Of a stretch of DNA of 26,154 nt, positions 21,853 to 26,154 are shown piece after piece; the first letter of the stretch is position 1, and every line of letters begins with the position of its first letter. The position numbers were made by a program, and so were the translations under genes. The notes under the pieces were generated by a model, which was not told the DNA's origin, did not search any database, and was given only the letters and a program-made list of their open reading frames with translations. The DNA is from CAKOSP01 sp964370545 (lineage in GTDB: Bacteria > Bacillota_I > Bacilli_A > RF39 > UBA660), in NCBI GenBank assembly GCA_964370545.1, contig CAYJJQ010000014.1, positions 1-26,154 on the forward strand, given 5' to 3'.

Positions 21853-22842
21853 TTGAAAAATAAATTAAAAATTAGTATAGTTACTATATTTATTATTTTA
21901 GGTTTTATAGCATTATTTTTTGTTCTAACGCCTAAAAAAGACACAGGTTTAACAACAATTAAACTTGCTGAGGTTACTCATAGTGTTTTTTATACTCCAA
22001 TGTATGTTGCCATAGAAAATGGATACTTTGAAGATGAAGGAATTGATATTGAATTAATTCTTACGCCAGGAGCTGATAAAGTTGCTGCAGCAGTTTTATC
22101 AGGTGATGCAAATGTTGGTTTTGCAGGAGCTGAATCTGCAATTTACGTTTATGAAGGTGGTGAAGAGGATTATCTTCAAATATTTGCAGGTCTAACAAAA
22201 AGAGATGGCCAGTTTATTGTATCCAGAGAAAAAATCGAAAATTTTACTATTGAAAATTTAATTGGTAAAGAAGTAATAGCAGGTAGATCAACTGGCATGC
22301 CAGCACTTAATTTTATTAATTCAGTTGGTAATGCTGGAATTGATACAAGTTTAATAGATATAAACACTTCTATTGATTTCGCTGCCATGACAGGCGCCTT
22401 TATTGGAGGCGAAGGTGATTTTATAAATGTATTTGAACCAAATGCTACTCTACTAGAAAAAGAAGGCTATGGTTATATAGTTGCTTCTGTTGGAAATTTA
22501 TCTGGTGAAGTACCATATACTACGTTCTATGCTAAAAATAGTTATGTTGAAGAAAATGAAGAATTATTAATTAAATTTAATAATGCACTTAAAAAAGGTT
22601 TAGACTTTACTTATGTAAATGATTCTAAAGTAGTAGCAGAATCAATTATTAATCAATTTCCAGATAATAACATTAATGACCTAACTTTAATGATTGAAAG
22701 ATATAAACAGAGTGATTCTTGGTTAAAAGATCCAATAGTAGATGAAGAATTATTTACTAACTTAGAAGACTTTTTAATAAAGTTTGATCTTCTTGAAAAT
22801 AAAACATCTTATACAAATATAGTTAAAAATTTATATGAATAA
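21853..22842 (+). CDS. ABC importer substrate-binding protein (SsuA/ThiY/NMT1-like)
   Basis: A 329-residue extracytoplasmic binding protein. After an N-terminal helix (about residues 6-26), the domain opens TIKLAEVTHSVFYTPMYVAIENGYFEDEGI, typical of the SsuA/TauA/ThiY group. ALSGDANVGFAGAESA-like and GRSTGMPALNF segments follow. The substrate (aliphatic sulfonate, thiamine precursor or similar) cannot be told. There is no cysteine behind the N-terminal helix, so it should stay anchored by that helix rather than be lipidated. The start is TTG 21853 after GGGAGG. It overlaps the ATPase gene by eight bases. Confidence 0.85.
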   Translation: MKNKLKISIVTIFIILGFIALFFVLTPKKDTGLTTIKLAEVTHSVFYTPMYVAIENGYFEDEGIDIELILTPGADKVAAAVLSGDANVGFAGAESAIYVYEGGEEDYLQIFAGLTKRDGQFIVSREKIENFTIENLIGKEVIAGRSTGMPALNFINSVGNAGIDTSLIDINTSIDFAAMTGAFIGGEGDFINVFEPNATLLEKEGYGYIVASVGNLSGEVPYTTFYAKNSYVEENEELLIKFNNALKKGLDFTYVNDSKVVAESIINQFPDNNINDLTLMIERYKQSDSWLKDPIVDEELFTNLEDFLIKFDLLENKTSYTNIVKNLYE

Positions 22843-23581
22843 AATATTAAAAGTCAGTGATTTATCAAAGGAATTCAATACTGATTCTGGAGAAATAAAT
22901 GCTCTAGATAATATTAGCTTTGATGTATATGATAAAGAATTTTTAACTATTGTTGGTTCAAGTGGTTGTGGAAAAAGTACATTACTTAATATTCTTGCTG
23001 GTTTAGAAACCCCTTCTAAAGGCAATGTGGAATATTCTAACAAAGAACCTATAATAGGTTATATGTTTCAAAGTGATGCACTTTTACCTTGGTTAAATAT
23101 TTTAGATAATGCAACATTAGGACTATCTGTTATGAATAAAAAAACAAACGAAAATGTTTTATATACAAAACAATTGTTAAAAACCTACGGTTTAGAAGAA
23201 TTTTTGTATAAATATCCTAGAGAGTTATCTGGAGGCATGAAACAAAGAGTAGCACTTATTAGAACTCTCGCTATTAAACCAGATATTTTGTTATTAGATG
23301 AACCTTTTTCTGCACTAGATTATCAAAATAGATTAATGTTGGCAAATGATGTACATGATATTATAAAAAAAGAAAAGAAAACTGCAATAATGATTACTCA
23401 TGATATTGCAGAAGCTATAAGTTTATCAGATAGAATTATTACAATGACTAAAAGGCCTGGAAAAATAAAAAGTACAATTAATATAGAATTGGATAGCAAA
23501 AGCACTCCAATAAATAATAGAAATGATACTGCGTTTCGTAAATATTATGAAATGATTTGGAAAGAAATAGATAAAAACTGA
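22835..23581 (+). CDS. ABC importer ATP-binding protein (SsuB/TauB/ThiZ-like)
   Basis: A 248-residue ATPase that powers the importer at the inner face of the membrane. Walker A is GSSGCGKST (residues 41-49); the Q-loop is YMFQSDALLPWLN; the signature is LSGGMKQRVALIRTLA; Walker B is ILLLDEPFSALD; the switch histidine lies in MITHDIAEAI. The Q-loop followed by LLPW is typical of the SsuB/TauB group. ATG 22835 is inside the 3' end of the binding-protein gene, which implies coupled translation. A terminator directly after the stop isolates it from the permease gene 1.9 kb downstream. It ends in TGA. Confidence 0.93.
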   Translation: MNKILKVSDLSKEFNTDSGEINALDNISFDVYDKEFLTIVGSSGCGKSTLLNILAGLETPSKGNVEYSNKEPIIGYMFQSDALLPWLNILDNATLGLSVMNKKTNENVLYTKQLLKTYGLEEFLYKYPRELSGGMKQRVALIRTLAIKPDILLLDEPFSALDYQNRLMLANDVHDIIKKEKKTAIMITHDIAEAISLSDRIITMTKRPGKIKSTINIELDSKSTPINNRNDTAFRKYYEMIWKEIDKN

Positions 23582-23599
23582 GATTAACTCAGTTTTTTA
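23573..23599. terminator. Bidirectional terminator
   Basis: AAAAACTGAG, loop, CTCAGTTTTTT: a 10-bp stem between the ATPase gene and the convergent 592-residue gene, overlapping both stop codons. Confidence 0.85.
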
Positions 23600-25375
23600 A
23601 TATATTGTAACAGTATATCTAGATGCATGGTTTATGTCAGCTTGTCCATTATAGGCGGTATAAGAAAATATCCCATTTATTGTAGTAACATTTCCGTATA
23701 AACTACCTCCCCGGTAAAACCAATTATAGTTTAGAAATGAAGTTGTTACTCCTCTATCATCATAAAAACCTAATGTATCAGTTAACGCATCTCCCTTAAT
23801 TGTTAAAGTAGTTGCAAGACCATAATTTGCAAATGGATATACATTTACATATCTACCTTCTGGCAAGGTTGTAAATCCACTACTTTCAGTTTCAAAATTT
23901 CCACTAGAGTTTAAAATTGCTCCCATAACTCTATCGAAAGCCCCACCCACAGTATCATAAATACCATAAATATTTCCAGTGGTAGATGCTCCCATTCCTT
24001 CATATGTATCATATGTATTATCAACACATGTTGTAGTAGAGCCCGTAACAGAAGGTGCGTCACCACCTATCCCTGTAATATAATTTAAACAGTTATTTGG
24101 GTATATTTCTTTGTTAACACCAGAATATGCTGTATTTCCGTATTTACCATATTTTGATTGGGATAAATATGCAATTGCTCCCCATTCTGTATTTTTCATC
24201 AAATGGGCGTCTACAAATCCTACATATCCATAATTTTCATATCCTGCTGTACCGTTCATTAAGCTTTGAACTTCATAAAATGATTGAGATATAGTTTGAT
24301 AGTTAAGCGGAGTTACACTTGGCTTAGATGCCAGTAACGATCCAATTTTAGAAGCCTCAAATTTTGCTACCCAAAACCCTGGAATTTCTACATTACCGGG
24401 ATCGTTTCTGGTCGCTGGATCATCACATGTATTTCCCCAACAAAATGCAGATGGTGTATAATAATTTTCTGCAAATAAACCAGTATATTCTGCACTTCCA
24501 GTATCAAGTGTTTCTATATCTACAAATCTAATATCTACTGCCCCTGGAGTTGCCCTTGTAAGAGGACTTGCTCCAAAACCATGATAACCTAACTCATCTC
24601 TTATCGTATAAGAGAATCTAGGTATCCATACCATCATAGATGTAATATCATCCATTTCAACAGGAGTTCCTGGGTCTGCTTCCACATAAAATGTTCTAGT
24701 TGCTGCTGTAACAGAGGCTGCATTTGCCCACTGTTGTTCATCGTAATTAAACCACGCTGCATTAAGAACATCTGCTTTTTCCCATTTATCAATTGTGTCA
24801 TTATAAACGATTGGTATTAGACCATCAATGATTTCAGGATCAGATCCATCTAAATTATCATCATGATATATTTCTCCAAATCCAAATACAAATTCCAAAG
24901 TTAATTTTAATTCTTCATTTGTAGGAACAGAATTAGCATTGAAGAATATTTTAAATGTAGTTTCACTATTTGGTTCAAATTCAGTATAAATATATAAATC
25001 AACTAGGTATTCAATTTCTTGATTTACAGTATCATTTTCTATTATTTCTCTTAAATGATATGTAGAAACAGTATCATTTTTTATGGTTACTTGATATTCA
25101 AAGGAAGATGTAGCACTGGGTACACTTAATCCAATAGTAGCTGTTGTATCAGTAAATGACGAAGAATATAATTCAGTGCTGTCTGTTATTGATAATAATT
25201 CTATATTAGATATATAAACACTACTAGCTGGAGTTACTGCTACTTCACCACTTATAGTTAAATTAACATTTAATGCAGAATAGCCAATTGATATTAAGGA
25301 CACAGCAAAAAAAGATACTATAATAATCAGTAAGTTAACATATTTGAATTTCTTTTTAGTAACTTGTTTTTTCAC
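23597..25375 (-). CDS. Large surface protein with FGE/C-type-lectin-like C-terminus
   Basis: A 592-residue exported protein. A basic N-terminus and one hydrophobic helix (about residues 14-33) lead into GYSALNVNLTISGEV, a beta-rich start seen in many surface proteins of gut Firmicutes. Residues about 40-170 look like an Ig-like beta domain. From about 245 (MMVWIPRFSYTI) the rest resembles the formylglycine-generating-enzyme/C-type-lectin fold: GFWVAKFEAS, EWGAIAYLSQSKYGKYGN, GNIYGIYDTVGGAF (compare GLYDMSGNVWEW) and a terminal FYRGGS...SRYTVTIY. The tryptophans of the enzyme motif are missing, so a binding role is more likely than catalysis. The start is GTG 25375 after AAAGGATAT. Its codon use looks less AT-rich than that of its neighbours. 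It sits in reverse orientation inside the importer locus. Confidence 0.75.
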   Translation of the reverse strand: MKKQVTKKKFKYVNLLIIIVSFFAVSLISIGYSALNVNLTISGEVAVTPASSVYISNIELLSITDSTELYSSSFTDTTATIGLSVPSATSSFEYQVTIKNDTVSTYHLREIIENDTVNQEIEYLVDLYIYTEFEPNSETTFKIFFNANSVPTNEELKLTLEFVFGFGEIYHDDNLDGSDPEIIDGLIPIVYNDTIDKWEKADVLNAAWFNYDEQQWANAASVTAATRTFYVEADPGTPVEMDDITSMMVWIPRFSYTIRDELGYHGFGASPLTRATPGAVDIRFVDIETLDTGSAEYTGLFAENYYTPSAFCWGNTCDDPATRNDPGNVEIPGFWVAKFEASKIGSLLASKPSVTPLNYQTISQSFYEVQSLMNGTAGYENYGYVGFVDAHLMKNTEWGAIAYLSQSKYGKYGNTAYSGVNKEIYPNNCLNYITGIGGDAPSVTGSTTTCVDNTYDTYEGMGASTTGNIYGIYDTVGGAFDRVMGAILNSSGNFETESSGFTTLPEGRYVNVYPFANYGLATTLTIKGDALTDTLGFYDDRGVTTSFLNYNWFYRGGSLYGNVTTINGIFSYTAYNGQADINHASRYTVTIY

Positions 25376-25421
25376 TTATATCCTTTCACTATAAAATAAT
25401 AGACTACTCTATCTTAAATAA

Positions 25422-25430
25422 ATTATAACA
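25422..25430 (-). promoter_or_regulatory. Extended -10 promoter of the surface-protein gene
   Basis: Minus-strand TGT-TATAAT, giving a leader of about 40 bases before GTG 25375. Confidence 0.55.
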
Positions 25431-25495
25431 TAAAATAAGACAAAAATACTAACAATATTATTTTATTTTAATATATTATTATAGAGTGTGATTAT

Positions 25496-26113
25496 ATGTC
25501 TGAAAATCAAAAAAACTATTTAAAAAATAATAAAAAATATAAATTCAAAATACTAATAGCTCAGTTAAGTATTATTATAATATTTTTTTTAACTTGGGAA
25601 TTGTTAGCAGTCTTCGATATAATTAATACCTTTATATATTCTTCTCCATCACTAATTTTAAATACTTTATCTAATTTATATTTAAATGGTGATTTACTTA
25701 ATCATATTTTTGTTACTTTATATGAAACTATCATTGTATTTATTTTAGGTTTAACACTAGGTTTTATTTTTGCAATATTATTATATCAATTTAAAACATT
25801 TGCAAAAATAATAGACCCCTATTTAACAATGCTTAACTCCATGCCTAAAGTAGCTTTAGGCCCTCTTATTTTAATAATTGCTGGAGCAAATATTAAAAGC
25901 ATCATTTTTATGGCATTACTCATTAATTTAATTATTAACATTGTAACCATTTATAATGGTTTCATTAATACAGATGAAGCAATTATTAAACTACTTAAAT
26001 CTTTTAATGCAACAAAATTGCAAATATTAAAAAAAGTCATAATTCCATCATCTTATACAACAATCATTTCAAGTTTAAAATTAAACATTTCTATGTCGCT
26101 AATAGGACAATAA
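25496..26113 (+). CDS. ABC importer permease (SsuC/TauC/ThiX-like), probably truncated
   Basis: A 205-residue membrane protein of the binding-protein-dependent permease family. About five hydrophobic helices are visible (first at 20-40). The EAA loop that contacts the ATPase is present as DEAIIKLLKSFNATKLQILKKVIIPSS. Normal members are about 250 residues and continue beyond SLIG with a GE-rich segment and a last helix. Here the frame ends with SLIGQ and TAA at 26111-26113. After the stop the same frame continues open to the window end (GVWREHYIFFKES), loosely resembling the expected continuation, so a nonsense or small indel error near a contig end is possible. ATG 25496 has only a GTGAT-type ribosome binding site. 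It is the natural partner of the genes at 21853 and 22835. Confidence 0.75.
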   Translation: MSENQKNYLKNNKKYKFKILIAQLSIIIIFFLTWELLAVFDIINTFIYSSPSLILNTLSNLYLNGDLLNHIFVTLYETIIVFILGLTLGFIFAILLYQFKTFAKIIDPYLTMLNSMPKVALGPLILIIAGANIKSIIFMALLINLIINIVTIYNGFINTDEAIIKLLKSFNATKLQILKKVIIPSSYTTIISSLKLNISMSLIGQ

Positions 26114-26154
26114 GGGGTATGGAGAGAACATTATATTTTTTTAAAGAATCTTAT

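Noticed and set aside
23597..25375. Active formylglycine-generating or sulfatase-modifying enzyme
   Set aside because: The fold motifs are only partial and the conserved tryptophans of the enzyme signature are missing.
1..26154. Mycoplasma-type genetic code (TGA as tryptophan), suggested by the AT richness
   Set aside because: Tryptophans are encoded by TGG, and TGA ends the ABC ATPase gene at its expected length.
26108..26154. End of an insertion sequence or group II intron cutting the permease
   Set aside because: No inverted-repeat end, target duplication or intron boundary is recognisable, and the bases beyond the stop still loosely resemble permease sequence.

Overview
The window is strongly AT-rich, gene-dense DNA from a bacterium. 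It reads in the standard bacterial code: TGA is a real stop at the end of the ABC ATPase, and no TGA falls in frame inside the genes. The gene set (AddB-type nuclease, family II pyrophosphatase with CBS/DRTGG domains, a PF06541 membrane protein, YugP-type Zn peptidase, Lgt, DUF362 ferredoxin, AGGAGG- and AGGTGAT-type ribosome binding sites) fits a low-GC Firmicute, probably an uncultured gut-type Bacilli or Clostridia lineage. The 10-N run at 1384-1393 shows that this is a scaffolded draft assembly. No tRNA, rRNA, CRISPR array or complete transposon was seen.

Layout. 1-2259 (-): addB, split by the N gap and running off the left edge, apparently just ahead of addA. 2316-2981 (+): PF06541 membrane protein. 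3126-4145 (-): DUF362 protein with two 4Fe-4S clusters. 4200-4530: a compact locus that looks like a type I toxin-antitoxin module, with a 26-residue membrane peptide on the minus strand, a convergent RNA of about 117 nt on the plus strand with its own promoter and terminator, direct repeats, and a hairpin over the toxin ribosome binding site. 4668-4838 (+): small zinc-ribbon protein. 4868-9585 (-): a 2,4-diaminopentanoate dehydrogenase-like oxidoreductase, ppaC and uvrB. 9594-10169: a truncated rhuM and a second, diverged copy of the uvrB 5' end, between the original uvrB promoter and the working uvrB. 10244-11677 (-): unrecognised 477-residue protein. 11803-12555 (+): radical SAM/SPASM protein. 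12561-13364 (-): pgsA-like CDP-alcohol phosphatidyltransferase. 13473-14284 (+): a 74-residue unknown and a DUF6512-like membrane protein. 14271-21742 (-): uvrA, an 81-residue unknown, lgt-trxB and cysS-yugP-nitroreductase, in three transcription units separated by hairpin terminators. 21853-26113 (+): a SsuABC/ThiXYZ-like ABC importer whose ATPase and permease genes are separated by a reverse-oriented 592-residue surface protein with a formylglycine-enzyme/C-type-lectin-like C-terminus.

How the genes work together. UvrA, UvrB and AddB are DNA repair proteins, but they lie in separate units. Lgt and TrxB form an operon for envelope and redox functions. The importer has a binding protein anchored by a membrane helix rather than a lipid. 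Promoters follow a clear pattern: most carry a TGn extended -10 with a weak -35, while those with a good -35 lack TGn. Two genes (2316 and 11803) begin six bases after the -10 hexamer and are probably leaderless.

The strongest candidate for something undescribed is the type I toxin-antitoxin-like locus at 4200-4530. The rhuM/duplicated-uvrB junction comes second.
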